59,220 bases of DNA. Origin: Thermodesulfobacteriota bacterium (lineage in GTDB: Bacteria > Desulfobacterota > Anaeroferrophillalia > Anaeroferrophillales > Tharpellaceae). The stretch is from positions 1-59,220 of the forward strand of contig JANTFH010000010.1 in the NCBI GenBank assembly GCA_024763535.1, read 5' to 3'. A program made the translations under genes and the position numbers. The notes beneath the pieces are model-generated. The model did no database searches. It was given only the letters and a program-made list of their open reading frames with translations, and had not been told where the DNA came from. The first letter of the stretch is position 1. Each line of letters opens with the position of its first letter. Below, one piece after another: positions 1 through 10,365 of the stretch.

Positions 1-344
1 AGCAGGGTCGATTTGCCGATGCCGGGGTCGCCGCCGACAAGAACCACCGATCCGGTGACCACGCCGCCGCCTAAAACCCGGTCGAATTCTCCGATTCCGG
101 TTGCCTGCCGGGGCTGTTCGGTATCGTCGATCCGGCTTAAGGGGAGGGGCGTGCAGGCGTTTCCAAGTTCGTTCAAGGCCAGAACCATCTCCGGGGTTTT
201 GTGGTCATCTTCAGCGCTTTCGACGGCCGGGGCCTCGCGCATGGTCTCCCACTCATTACAGGCCGGACATTTCCCCAGCCATTTGGCACTCTGGTAGCCG
301 CAGGCGGTACAGAAGAAAGAGGTTTTATTTTTTCTGGCAGCCAT
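1..344 (-). CDS. radA: DNA repair protein RadA (partial, N-terminus only)
   Basis: RadA is a RecA-like ATPase/helicase that promotes branch migration during recombinational repair. The reading frame starts at the ATG whose complement lies at 342-344 and runs off the window start, so only about 114 N-terminal residues are visible. They show the family's zinc finger (CTACG...CPAC, residues about 12-30) and the beginning of the ATPase core, ending in the Walker A segment GGDPGIGKS just before the edge. The start codon lies four bases past the rodA stop, so radA looks like the last visible gene of the mre-rod operon. The C-terminal Lon-like domain would be outside the window. Confidence 0.93.
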   Translation of the reverse strand, partial: MAARKNKTSFFCTACGYQSAKWLGKCPACNEWETMREAPAVESAEDDHKTPEMVLALNELGNACTPLPLSRIDDTEQPRQATGIGEFDRVLGGGVVTGSVVLVGGDPGIGKSTL

Positions 345-348
345 GATT

Positions 349-1548
349 CTATCCTTTTCTCCGATAGTGAATATTCAAGAGAATACTGATTAGGGCAATT
401 GAGGTCAGCATTGAGGTGCCGCCGTAGCTGAACAGGGGCAGGGGGATGCCGACTACCGGCATCAATCCTGAGACCATGCCGATATTGATGGTTACCTGCC
501 AGAAAAAGATGGCGGCAATACCGGTGGCCAGGTAACTGCCGAAACCATCGCGGGCCTCCATGGCAATGTTCAAGGCCCGGAGAATGAACATGAAGTAGAT
601 GATCAGCAGGATCAGGACTCCGAGAAATCCCCACTGTTCGGCGTAGGCCGCAAAGATGAAATCGGTATGCTGCTCCGGGAGAAAATGGAGGCTGTTCTGG
701 GTTCCCTTGAGAAAACCTTTACCGAAAAGTTTGCCCGCTCCGATTGCGATTTTGGATTGAGCGATATGGTAGCCGGAACCCAAAGGATCTTTTTCCGGAT
801 TCATAAAGGTCAAAATTCTCTGTTTCTGGTAGTCATGGAGAAAGTGCCAGCCGACAGCCGCCGCGCTGCAGGCGCTGACGGCAAGGGTGATGAGCGTTCC
901 CCTGGTAATCCCGGCAATAAAGATAATTACCCCCGAGATGAGGATGATCAGCATGGCCGTACCGAGATCCGGCTGCTTTAAGATCAGGACCGTCGGCAGA
1001 GCGATAATCAGTGCCGGGGCGATGAGTTCCTTTAGATTGTAGGGTGGCGGCAGACGCCGATTGCTGAGAAAGCGGGCGAGAGCGAGAATGACCGTAAGTT
1101 TGGCGAATTCCGATGGTTGAATGTTGATACCGCCTAATGAAAGCCAACGGGTTGCGCCCATGTGGGTGCTGCCGGCTACCTCGACTGCCAGAAGCAGGAT
1201 GATACCGATGCCGTAGAGCGGGTAGGCGGCCTGATAGAGGATGTTGTAATGCAGCAGAAATAAAACTATACCGATAACCAGAGCGATGCCCACCCAGATC
1301 AACTGCCGGCGGCAGAAGCCGGTCAGCCAGGTTGTGGCTTCGGGATTGTAGGTTGCGCTGTAGATGGTTAAAATTCCCAGGCCGATAATGATCAGGGTTA
1401 ACAGACAGGTGAGAAAGTCAAAACCGTCGAAACGGCTGCGTTCCAGGCTTTTTTCGCTTAAGTGACTCCGGGTTTCAGGGGAGAGATTCTCTTCCGTGGA
1501 GATCTTGATACGAGTCGGGTGATGCTGTTTGCGATGAGTTAGCTTCAT
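349..1548 (-). CDS. rodA: Rod shape-determining protein RodA (SEDS peptidoglycan polymerase)
   Basis: RodA is the SEDS-family glycosyltransferase that polymerises lipid II in the elongasome, working with the transpeptidase PBP2. The 399-residue product has a roughly 45-residue charged N-terminal tail and then about ten hydrophobic segments. The conserved periplasmic stretch with PEKDPLGSGYH followed by QSKIAIGAGKLFGKG and the htDFIFAAYAEQWGFLG block is present, and the C-terminus carries the GIPLPLFSYGGTS signature. It overlaps the end of mrdA by four bases, which indicates translational coupling with its partner. The N-terminal tail is somewhat long for the family; otherwise it is ordinary. 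Confidence 0.96.
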   Translation of the reverse strand: MKLTHRKQHHPTRIKISTEENLSPETRSHLSEKSLERSRFDGFDFLTCLLTLIIIGLGILTIYSATYNPEATTWLTGFCRRQLIWVGIALVIGIVLFLLHYNILYQAAYPLYGIGIILLLAVEVAGSTHMGATRWLSLGGINIQPSEFAKLTVILALARFLSNRRLPPPYNLKELIAPALIIALPTVLILKQPDLGTAMLIILISGVIIFIAGITRGTLITLAVSACSAAAVGWHFLHDYQKQRILTFMNPEKDPLGSGYHIAQSKIAIGAGKLFGKGFLKGTQNSLHFLPEQHTDFIFAAYAEQWGFLGVLILLIIYFMFILRALNIAMEARDGFGSYLATGIAAIFFWQVTINIGMVSGLMPVVGIPLPLFSYGGTSMLTSIALISILLNIHYRRKG

Positions 1549-3365
1549 TTTTTCAAGTTATCTAGTTTATTGAGATAAAATTCAACTGTCTGGCGGGCGA
1601 TTGGGGCCGCGGTTGAGCCTCCGTGGCCGCCGTGTTCGATCATGACGGCGATCGCAATTTTAGGGTCATCAAAGGGTGCGAAAGCGGCAAACCAGGCGTG
1701 GTCACGAAAACGCCAGGGGGTGTCGGCCACTTTTTTCAAGGTTTCCAGATGTTGTTTGACCACTTGGGCGGTTCCGGTTTTACCTGCCATCTCCCATTTT
1801 TTATTACTTAATTTTGATCTGTTGGCGGTGCCGCGCCGGGTGTTGACCACCTGCCACAGGCCTTTGCGGATGAGCTGCATATTTTTGCGGCTGACCTCAA
1901 CCCTGACCGGCTCCGGGTCGGTATTCTTTATCAGGTGCGGCCGGAAGTAGGTTCCGCTATTGGCAAAGACCGAATACATCGCGGCAATCTGAAGCGGGGT
2001 CGCGGTCAGATAGCCCTGACCGATACAGATGGAAAGGGTGTCACCCCTATACCACTGATCATGAACTTTTTTCAATTTCCATGAAGAACTCGGCATCAAA
2101 CCGCTTTTCTCACCCGGTAATTCGATGCCGCTTTTCAGGCCGATACCGAACTCGTTGGCGAACGCGGCCAGACGGTCTATGGATAAGCGGGTTGCTATAT
2201 TGTAATAATAGACATCGCAGGACTGGGTGATGGATTTTAAAAGGTTGGTCTCCCCATGCCCATAGCGGTTCCAGCAGCGGAAACGAGTGCGGCCGAGGGT
2301 CATTGATCCGTTGCAGAAGAATTTGGTGTCCCGGTTGACGATCTGGTCGGTCAGAGCGACGGCGGCAATTAGAGGTTTGATTGTTGAACCCGGCGGATAG
2401 CAGCCCTGCAGCGGACGATTCTGCAGCGGGTGCAGGGGGTCACTGTTGATTCTTTGCCAGTCCTCCTTGCGGATGCGGGTAGAAAAAAGATTGTTGGAGA
2501 AGGAGGGGGTACTGACCATGGCCAGTACCTCACCATTTTCGGGGTCGATTGCCACTAGACTGCCGACCTTATCTCCTATTAACTCAAAGGCAAATTTCTG
2601 CAGTTCGATGTCGATGCTCAACTGCAGATTTGAACCCGAGATTGCCGGTTTAGAGGTGAAACTTTCCAGCTCCCGGCCCCGGGCGTTGACCACAACCTGC
2701 CGCTGACCGTCCCGGCCGCGCAGCTCGTTCTGGTAGCGTGATTCAATCCCGGTTCGACCGACCAGATCGTCCCGGGCGTAGCTTTTATAAGCCTCCAGCT
2801 GAAGTTCATGGTCATTGATAAATCCCAGATAGCCTATAATATGTGAGCAGATTTCATCGTGAGGGTACTCCCTCAGGGGCTCGGTCTCGATGATGACACC
2901 GGGGAGTTCGTATTTACGGGCCTCAATGCGGGCCAGTTCATCGGTCGTCAGGTTTTTTTTCAGAGTCAGCGGGCGGTGGCGGGTGTAGGCAGAACTTTTG
3001 TTGTAGAGGTTGACGATAGCGTCGGCTTCAAGTTCAGAAACCTGTCCGGCGATAAGTTCGGCCAGGTCGTTAATCTCATTTTTATCAATGTTTTCCGGAA
3101 TTATCTGGAGGTTGAAGCCGAGTGAATTATCTGCCAGAATTTTCCCGTTACGATCAGTAATAATGCCGCGTAAAGCGCGGATACGGCGGTTGCGGATACG
3201 GTTGTCATGTGATTTCTGGCTGTAATAATCACCTTTGACAATCTGCAGATACCAGAGCCTCAGGGTGATGCAGGCAACGAAAATAGCCATAATAACTATG
3301 ATGATACGACCGTTATTTACAATCTGCTCACGCTTGGTTTTTTTACTGTTGTTTACATTGGTCAT
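1545..3365 (-). CDS. mrdA: Penicillin-binding protein 2 (elongasome transpeptidase)
   Basis: PBP2 cross-links peptidoglycan during lateral wall growth and is anchored in the inner membrane with its domain in the periplasm. The 606-residue protein has one membrane anchor near residues 20-40, the dimerisation domain, and a transpeptidase domain with all three active-site motifs: S327-T-I-K330, S382-C-D384 (SxD is normal for this subclass) and K529-T-G. It lies between mreD (19-base gap) and rodA (4-base overlap), the standard arrangement that matches PBP2 to RodA. Length and motifs are typical. Confidence 0.96.
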   Translation of the reverse strand: MTNVNNSKKTKREQIVNNGRIIIVIMAIFVACITLRLWYLQIVKGDYYSQKSHDNRIRNRRIRALRGIITDRNGKILADNSLGFNLQIIPENIDKNEINDLAELIAGQVSELEADAIVNLYNKSSAYTRHRPLTLKKNLTTDELARIEARKYELPGVIIETEPLREYPHDEICSHIIGYLGFINDHELQLEAYKSYARDDLVGRTGIESRYQNELRGRDGQRQVVVNARGRELESFTSKPAISGSNLQLSIDIELQKFAFELIGDKVGSLVAIDPENGEVLAMVSTPSFSNNLFSTRIRKEDWQRINSDPLHPLQNRPLQGCYPPGSTIKPLIAAVALTDQIVNRDTKFFCNGSMTLGRTRFRCWNRYGHGETNLLKSITQSCDVYYYNIATRLSIDRLAAFANEFGIGLKSGIELPGEKSGLMPSSSWKLKKVHDQWYRGDTLSICIGQGYLTATPLQIAAMYSVFANSGTYFRPHLIKNTDPEPVRVEVSRKNMQLIRKGLWQVVNTRRGTANRSKLSNKKWEMAGKTGTAQVVKQHLETLKKVADTPWRFRDHAWFAAFAPFDDPKIAIAVMIEHGGHGGSTAAPIARQTVEFYLNKLDNLKK

Positions 3366-3384
3366 TTATATAGTTGCGGCCGGA

Positions 3385-3903
3385 TCAGGAACTGATGCTG
3401 TCGGGGTTCAGGGGGCGGAAACGTTCCTGCAAAATATGTAAATAGAAGAGAATCGGCAGGGTAAACAGACTGGTGGTTACAGCCCCTCCCGAAGCCACGA
3501 TAATGGTCTTCCCCAGAGGCGGTTGAGGGGTCGTCAGCAGACCCAGCAGGATGGTCATGGCCAGGCTGCTCAAGCCGGCAAAAAAAGCCTGGGGGAATAG
3601 ATTGTTCATAAAAATTGTCTGGTTGAGGCGATGACCGGTGAAATATATAAAGAGCATGATTCCCGGTTGGATGACCCCCGGAGAGCTGTTGCTTAAGGTT
3701 GCGGCAACGGAGACTCCGACTGCCGCCAAAAGCGGTCGTAAACCGGATGAACATGAAGCCAGAAAGGTAATCAGGGCCAGGTTCAGATCGGGAGTACAGA
3801 TTGCCGGTACCCCCAGATTCGGGAAGAGACTGACCTCGATAGCATTGAGAAACAGAGCCGCCACCGTGAAGTAGAGGGGAACGAAAAAGGAGAGAACACT
3901 CAT
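3385..3903 (-). CDS. mreD: Rod shape-determining protein MreD
   Basis: MreD is a small inner-membrane protein of the elongasome; the family is poorly conserved in sequence. This 172-residue product is almost entirely hydrophobic, with five or six likely membrane segments. It has motifs seen in the family, such as an early PDL followed by a hydrophobic run and a later IILFYLHIL-type C-terminal helix. Assignment relies mainly on position: its start overlaps the mreC stop by four bases and mrdA follows. Confidence 0.85.
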   Translation of the reverse strand: MSVLSFFVPLYFTVAALFLNAIEVSLFPNLGVPAICTPDLNLALITFLASCSSGLRPLLAAVGVSVAATLSNSSPGVIQPGIMLFIYFTGHRLNQTIFMNNLFPQAFFAGLSSLAMTILLGLLTTPQPPLGKTIIVASGGAVTTSLFTLPILFYLHILQERFRPLNPDSISS

Positions 3904-4784
3904 TGGGACGTAGTTTTTAAGGTGGTTTCAGGAGTACTTGACGGCATTACCAGCGGTACAGGTTCGGCGGGAATGATATAGACTTCCTCGATGGTTTCGG
4001 GATCAAACTCAAGTTTTACCTGAATCTGCTGACTTAAACCGTTATCGTCCCGGGCTGCGGCGATTACGGTTCCGACCGTAATCCCTTTGGGAAAGAGACT
4101 GTCGAAACCGGAGGTGATTAATTTGTCGCCGGCTCTGATGTCGGCTGTGCGCTGCAGGTAGGCAAGGCGGCAGATGTTTTCTCCGGTACCCTGAAGAATG
4201 CCGTGAATCCGGTTGCGTTGAACGATAACGTCACAGGCGCTGTTGCGGTCGATCAGGAGCAGGACCTTGGCCGATTGCGGGCCGCAGGCGATAACCCGGC
4301 CGATGACGCCGCCCAGGGTGAAAACCGGACTGTTGATTTCGATCTTCTGCATGTAACCGCAGTCGACAATCAGGATGTTGGAGAGGGGGGTGCTGCGGCG
4401 GCCGATAACGTGGGCGGCGATGCCCTGATTGAGAATATTGTGTTTTTTCTGGAAATTGAGCAGTTTATGCAGGCGCTGATTTTCGATCCGGGCTTCTTCC
4501 AGTTGCTCAAGGCGGTATCTGAGCATTTGGTTGTCATGTTCAAGCTTGTGGTTTTTCTCTTTGATGCCGACCAGGTTGATGTAGTGGTCAAAAAAATCAC
4601 TGCCGGTCGTAAAGATCACCTCGATGCCCTTCTGCAGGGGATAGGTCATGGCCAGAGCTGAACGCTCGGCGATAGCAAACAGGCTGCCGCCACTGCGCAA
4701 TCCGAAGTTGACGCAGAGGGTCAGGAAGATAAAGATCAGCACCAGGCTGATCAACCATGGCAACCGGCGGCTAAGATCTGTCAT
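3900..4784 (-). CDS. mreC: Rod shape-determining protein MreC
   Basis: MreC is a bitopic periplasmic scaffold that links the MreB cytoskeleton to the wall synthases. The 294-residue product has an N-terminal membrane segment (about residues 10-28), a coiled coil rich in charged heptads (about 70-105), and then the double beta-barrel domain, with the family's ARVIGR-like segment, LIVDCG, VIGRVIACGPQSAKVLLLID and GDKLITSGFDSLFPKGITVG. It follows mreB after 20 bases and overlaps mreD. Length is close to the usual 270-330 residues. Confidence 0.95.
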   Translation of the reverse strand: MTDLSRRLPWLISLVLIFIFLTLCVNFGLRSGGSLFAIAERSALAMTYPLQKGIEVIFTTGSDFFDHYINLVGIKEKNHKLEHDNQMLRYRLEQLEEARIENQRLHKLLNFQKKHNILNQGIAAHVIGRRSTPLSNILIVDCGYMQKIEINSPVFTLGGVIGRVIACGPQSAKVLLLIDRNSACDVIVQRNRIHGILQGTGENICRLAYLQRTADIRAGDKLITSGFDSLFPKGITVGTVIAAARDDNGLSQQIQVKLEFDPETIEEVYIIPAEPVPLVMPSSTPETTLKTTSQ

Positions 4785-4804
4785 TTTGGTAGATTAATCC
4801 AGGT

Positions 4805-6185
<1,381 letters not shown>

Positions 6186-7607
6186 ATGAGTAATTTAAGA
6201 CTTCCCGATGAATTCTGGCAGGATGAAGAGGATGCTGCCGACGATTTTGATAGTGATCAGCATATCTACAGCGTCTCTCAGCTGAACAGCGATATCCGTC
6301 TGATTTTAGAGGACAGTTTTACACCGGTGTGGGTTGAAGGTGAGATTTCGACCTTGAGAATTCCGGCCTCCGGACACTGCTATTTCACCCTTAAGGATGA
6401 GCGCTCTCAGGTGAAAGCGGTGCTCTTCCGGCGCCAGCGCCAGTCTTTGCGCTACCAGCCTCAGGAGGGCGATCAGGTTCTCTGTAACGGGCGCATCTCC
6501 CTTTATGAACCCCGGGGCGAATATCAGGTTATGGTATCGACCCTGGAATTAAAGGGTATGGGTGAACTCTGGCGGGCTTTTGCCGAACTGAAGGAGAAAC
6601 TTGAACGGGAAGGTCTGTTTAAGCCAGAACGTAAGAGAGCCCTGCCTGAACTGCCGCGCTGTCTGGCCGTGATAACCTCGGCTACCGGGGCCGCGGTTCG
6701 GGATATCCTGCAGGTGGTCCGGCGTCGCTTCGCCGGGGTTGAGATTATAATTATTCCGGTAACGGTTCAGGGAGAGCGGGCCGCAGGCGAGATTGTGGCG
6801 GCGCTCAATTGTGTCAACCGCTACTGGCGGCAGCGGGTCGATACGGTTATTCTGGCTCGGGGCGGAGGCTCCTATGAGGATCTCATGCCTTTTAATGATG
6901 AACAGGTTGCCTATGCGATCGCCGCCTGTGAAATTCCCTTAATCAGTGCCGTTGGTCACGAAATAGATTTTACGATTGCCGATTTTGCGGCTGATGTCAG
7001 GGCTCCGACCCCGTCGGCGGCAGCGGAGTTGGTCATTGCCAACCGCAGTGAACTTGTCGAACGTCTCCACCATCTGCGGCGGCGGCTTTTGCAGGCGGGT
7101 CGGCATCGGTTTGCCGGTGAACGTCGTCGTTTGGAGATGATGGCTCTCTCTTTAGAACGCGGCGCTGAAAATCTGGCGGCGAAAAGTGAACATTTTTCTG
7201 AACTTAAAGCTCGTTTTCGGATCGCGGTTGCCTCGCGTCTGCGGCTTTTGCGGCAGAATTTGAAAACCTGTGAATATCAGCTCGAGCAGTATTCTCCCCA
7301 GCGGAGAATTGGTGTTTTGAGACCGGAACTGGAACGCCGTAATCAGCGCCTCAAACAGTTTATGCGCTATCACCTGGGCCGGAATCAGCAGCAGCTTGCG
7401 GCCTGTCGCGACCGGCTGAACGCGGTTAATCCTCTGGCGGTAATGGCCCGGGGCTATTCCTTGGTGGAGAAGGTTACGGACGGCAGCCTGGTGAGCCGCA
7501 GCCGTGATTTACAAACCGGGGAACAACTGCGCTTGCGGTTCAATGCGGGAGAGGCTTTATGCCGGGTTGAAGAGATTAACGATGGGGATGAAAAGCATGA
7601 AATATAA
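6186..7607 (+). CDS. xseA: Exodeoxyribonuclease VII large subunit
   Basis: XseA is the catalytic subunit of exonuclease VII, which degrades single-stranded DNA in both directions. I prefer the ATG at 6186 (473 residues, beginning MSNLRLPDEF) over an upstream TTG at 6105. The N-terminal OB-fold follows a short acidic extension (YSVSQLNSDIR... WVEGEIS... GHCYFTLKD). The nuclease core shows AVITSATGAAVRDI, ILARGGGSYEDL, NDEQVAYAI, SAVGHEIDFTIADFAAD and RAPTPSAAAE, and a long charged helical region follows. xseB lies two genes downstream, with an M23 peptidase gene in between. Confidence 0.96.
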   Translation: MSNLRLPDEFWQDEEDAADDFDSDQHIYSVSQLNSDIRLILEDSFTPVWVEGEISTLRIPASGHCYFTLKDERSQVKAVLFRRQRQSLRYQPQEGDQVLCNGRISLYEPRGEYQVMVSTLELKGMGELWRAFAELKEKLEREGLFKPERKRALPELPRCLAVITSATGAAVRDILQVVRRRFAGVEIIIIPVTVQGERAAGEIVAALNCVNRYWRQRVDTVILARGGGSYEDLMPFNDEQVAYAIAACEIPLISAVGHEIDFTIADFAADVRAPTPSAAAELVIANRSELVERLHHLRRRLLQAGRHRFAGERRRLEMMALSLERGAENLAAKSEHFSELKARFRIAVASRLRLLRQNLKTCEYQLEQYSPQRRIGVLRPELERRNQRLKQFMRYHLGRNQQQLAACRDRLNAVNPLAVMARGYSLVEKVTDGSLVSRSRDLQTGEQLRLRFNAGEALCRVEEINDGDEKHEI

Positions 7608-8568
7608 GCTCTATTTTTTTCTATTTTTGCTGTTTGGTTTACTTCTTCTGTCGTCGTTTAAGGCGGCGGCTGCCGATGAGAGTTTTACGGTCACTGTCAA
7701 GGATGGTTATAGAATCTATCAGGCTCCGGAAAAACCGGCCGCTGGTCAGACCCTGATTGTCGCTCTGCAGGCTCTCGACAAAAAGAGTCGAAAAAATAAA
7801 ACTCAGCTTTCCCGCATGACCTTTCTTGAACACAACTTTCAGCTGGAAGCTGTTGCCGGCGGCTGGCGCGGGATTGCGGCGGTACCGCTGGGAACTCGAA
7901 CCGGAACCTATAACCTTAAGGTACAATCTCAAGCGGGTACCGCTCTGGTGCTGCCGGTGGCGGTCGTCGACCACGATTACGGTGAACAGCGCCTGACGGT
8001 TAAACGGGAGATGGCAACTCCGATGCGGCCGGAGAATCTGGCAAAAATCAAAAAGGATCGTCATGATCTGAAGATCGCTTACGGAGCCTCCGCCCCCCGT
8101 CTGCTCATAAGTGATCATTTGCGTCAGCCTTTAAATTCTCCTCTGACATCGCCTTTCGGCACCCGCCGGCTGCTTAACGGAAAACCTAAATCACCACACG
8201 GCGGAGTTGACTTCAAGGCCGCTATCGGGGTGCCGGTGCCGGCCGCTGCCGCCGGCCGGGTGGTACTGGCGGAAGAACTCTATTACAGCGGCCGGATTGT
8301 GATTATCGATCACGGTCTCAGTATCTTTTCTCTCTACATGCACTTGAGTGAGATAGACTGCCGGGTTGGTGATCAGGTCACGGCCGGGCAGATTATCGGT
8401 AAATCGGGTAAAAGCGGCCGGGTAACCGGGCCGCATCTGCATTGGGGAATAAAAATTGCCGGGGTCTTTGTTGATCCTTTACGTTTTGTAAACGACAGTG
8501 AAGAGCTGTTGCAGATTCCGTGGCAGACGGAAAATCAGGAGAGTAAAAATGGCAAAAGCGAGCTTTGA
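7597..8568 (+). CDS. M23-family (LytM) metallopeptidase, exported
   Basis: M23 enzymes cut peptide cross-links of peptidoglycan or activate amidases. The start chosen is the ATG at 7597, which overlaps the end of xseA by 11 bases and follows a GGGGATG ribosome-binding sequence; this gives 323 residues. The N-terminus is a signal peptide (KLYFFLFLLFGLLLLSSFKAAAA). The C-terminal domain has both zinc motifs: HGGVDF (HxxxD) and GPHLHWG (HxH), with GxSGxSGRVTGPH between. The N-terminal half (about residues 28-160) resembles a beta-sandwich spacer. Zinc ligands are complete, so it is probably an active endopeptidase in the periplasm. Confidence 0.92.
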   Translation: MKYKLYFFLFLLFGLLLLSSFKAAAADESFTVTVKDGYRIYQAPEKPAAGQTLIVALQALDKKSRKNKTQLSRMTFLEHNFQLEAVAGGWRGIAAVPLGTRTGTYNLKVQSQAGTALVLPVAVVDHDYGEQRLTVKREMATPMRPENLAKIKKDRHDLKIAYGASAPRLLISDHLRQPLNSPLTSPFGTRRLLNGKPKSPHGGVDFKAAIGVPVPAAAAGRVVLAEELYYSGRIVIIDHGLSIFSLYMHLSEIDCRVGDQVTAGQIIGKSGKSGRVTGPHLHWGIKIAGVFVDPLRFVNDSEELLQIPWQTENQESKNGKSEL

Positions 8569-8773
8569 AAACTCGATGAAAAAACTGGAAACAGTGGTCG
8601 GTAAACTTGAAGGTGACGAGGTTTCACTGGAGGAGTCCTTGAAACTTTTCGAGGAGGGGGTAAAACTGATGCGCTTCTGTCATCAACGCCTGAACGAGGT
8701 TGAAGAGAAAGTGCAGATTCTGGTTGCTGATGAGCAGGAAGCGGGCGGCCGGCTTGAGGAGTTTAATGAATGA
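8549..8773 (+). CDS. xseB: Exodeoxyribonuclease VII small subunit
   Basis: XseB is the small helical subunit that binds XseA. The start is set at the ATG at 8549 because AGGAGAG lies at the right distance before it; the product is 74 residues beginning MAKASFENSMKKLE. The family signature FENSMKKLETVVGKLEGDEVSLEESLKLFEEG is clear. It overlaps the upstream peptidase gene by 20 bases and the downstream ispA start by four bases, so these genes are translationally coupled. Confidence 0.95.
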   Translation: MAKASFENSMKKLETVVGKLEGDEVSLEESLKLFEEGVKLMRFCHQRLNEVEEKVQILVADEQEAGGRLEEFNE

Positions 8774-9684
8774 ACCGTTACCTTAAGGAGTGTTTTGATA
8801 AATTTCGACCGCAGGTCGATGCTTATCTTAAGCAGTTGGTTTTTGCCGACAGTGCCGGTCGCCGTTTTGCCGATCCCTTAGATAAAGCCATGCACTACAG
8901 TGTCGATGCCGCCGGTAAGCGCCTGCGGCCCCTGTTGACGATTATGGCCTATCGGCTTTCTGCCGGGGACTGGCAGCGGGTCCTGCCGGTTGCCGCCGCT
9001 TATGAACTGGTTCATACCTACTCTCTGATTCATGATGATCTGCCGGCGATGGACGATGATGATCTGCGCCGGGGTGAACCGACCAGCCATAAGATGTTTG
9101 GTGAGGCCATGGCAATTCTGGCCGGAGACGCACTCTTGACCGAGGCTTTCCGCCTTCTGGCGGAGGAGGTAGAGGCTCCGCCTGAGGTTCAGGTTAAACT
9201 TGTTGCCACGTTGTCCCGGGTGGCCGGCTGTGACGGTATGGTCGGTGGTCAGGCGATCGATATCTTAAGTCAGGGGCCGGCCGTCGATCGGGATAAAGAG
9301 TCTCTAAATGAATTACTTAAAACCCTGCACCGCCGTAAAACCGGGGCCATGATTACCGGAGCCCTGCTGGCTGGAGTCGATCTAGCTGAAGGTGATCCTG
9401 ATTTGCGTTTGCGGATTGAAAAATTCGGACAATTTATCGGCCTGGCTTTTCAGGTGGCTGATGATATCCTTGATGAAGTCGGTGATCAGGATATTCTGGG
9501 CAAGGATATCGGTTCCGATCGCGAGCTTGACAAACTGACCTTTGTCTCCCTCTTCGGTCTTGATGAGGCCCGCAGACAGCTTTACAACCTGCATCGTGAT
9601 GCTCTGCTGCAGATTGAGCCTCTGGGGGAGAAGGGAGCTGAGCTTAAGGCGCTGGCAGACTATATCGTTGAGAGGAATTGCTAA
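8770..9684 (+). CDS. ispA: Polyprenyl (farnesyl/geranyl) diphosphate synthase
   Basis: This enzyme condenses isopentenyl diphosphate with allylic diphosphates to make short-chain prenyl diphosphates in the cytoplasm. The 304-residue protein has the first aspartate-rich motif DDLPAMDDDD (from D89), followed by RRG, and the second DDILD (D231-D235), plus KTGAMI and the GKDIGSDRELDKLTFVSLFG stretch typical of bacterial IspA. The xseB-ispA order is common, but the usual next gene, dxs, is absent here; a Rossmann-fold gene follows instead. Product chain length (C15 most likely) is inferred from family resemblance. Confidence 0.94.
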   Translation: MNRYLKECFDKFRPQVDAYLKQLVFADSAGRRFADPLDKAMHYSVDAAGKRLRPLLTIMAYRLSAGDWQRVLPVAAAYELVHTYSLIHDDLPAMDDDDLRRGEPTSHKMFGEAMAILAGDALLTEAFRLLAEEVEAPPEVQVKLVATLSRVAGCDGMVGGQAIDILSQGPAVDRDKESLNELLKTLHRRKTGAMITGALLAGVDLAEGDPDLRLRIEKFGQFIGLAFQVADDILDEVGDQDILGKDIGSDRELDKLTFVSLFGLDEARRQLYNLHRDALLQIEPLGEKGAELKALADYIVERNC

Positions 9685-9686
9685 GT

Positions 9687-10358
9687 ATGAGCCGGGTGCA
9701 TATTATCGGTTGCGGACAATTCGGCCGGAGAGCGCTTGAATTCTACCGCCATAGGTCGGAGGATCTAATGCTGGTTGACGCTGATGCCGATAATCTGGCC
9801 GCAGCTGCGGCTGTCATGACCGGCACCGGAGCCCGGTTTGCGACGGAATGTCGGGATGCCGTACTCTATCTCATTGAACTTCTGTCAGACCATAAAAACT
9901 GCCCTGATGACTGGATTATTCCGACCGCACCTCTGCACCTGGCCTTTGCCGTGCTGGCTCAGGTAACCGGGCGGCGGCGGCTGGCCTGGACGGAGAAACC
10001 GGATCTGCCCAATCTTTTTCTCGGAGAACGGGATGAGATGTACAGTTCGCTGGCTGATTTTCTCTGCCCGGCAGACTGCCCGCAGCCGCGAAAATACTGT
10101 TATCATACCGGGAAAGAGCGGAATCCGTCGCTGTTTAATTTGCTGGCGAATCTGAACTACCGAATCGACGGAGTCTTTTTCCCCTCAATTATCCTGCCGA
10201 GCACTCAGCTTGGCCCCGGTCTGGGCGGTTTTCCCTTAAGACGTTTGCAGCGGATAGTTGAATTTATCGGCAGGAAACGTCCGGGAGTATTACTCTTCAG
10301 CACCGCCTGTCGCTGTCATGGTGTGACTAATATCCTCTCCGCTATGGGATCGGGGTGA
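9687..10358 (+). CDS. Unknown protein with N-terminal Rossmann NAD-binding motif
   Basis: I do not recognise this 223-residue protein. It begins MSRVHIIGCGQFGRRALEF, a GxGxxG dinucleotide-binding start with an acidic residue (VDAD) after the second strand, resembling TrkA-N domains. There is no channel or transporter part. The middle has scattered cysteines (CPADCPQPRKYC), and the C-terminus has a distinctive FSTACRCHGVTNIL segment that might bind a metal or be redox-active. The start at 9687 is three bases beyond the ispA stop and about ten bases after AGAGGA; the hybrid kinase follows eight bases later. Function is unknown. Confidence 0.8.
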   Translation: MSRVHIIGCGQFGRRALEFYRHRSEDLMLVDADADNLAAAAAVMTGTGARFATECRDAVLYLIELLSDHKNCPDDWIIPTAPLHLAFAVLAQVTGRRRLAWTEKPDLPNLFLGERDEMYSSLADFLCPADCPQPRKYCYHTGKERNPSLFNLLANLNYRIDGVFFPSIILPSTQLGPGLGGFPLRRLQRIVEFIGRKRPGVLLFSTACRCHGVTNILSAMGSG

Positions 10359-10365
10359 TTGAGTA

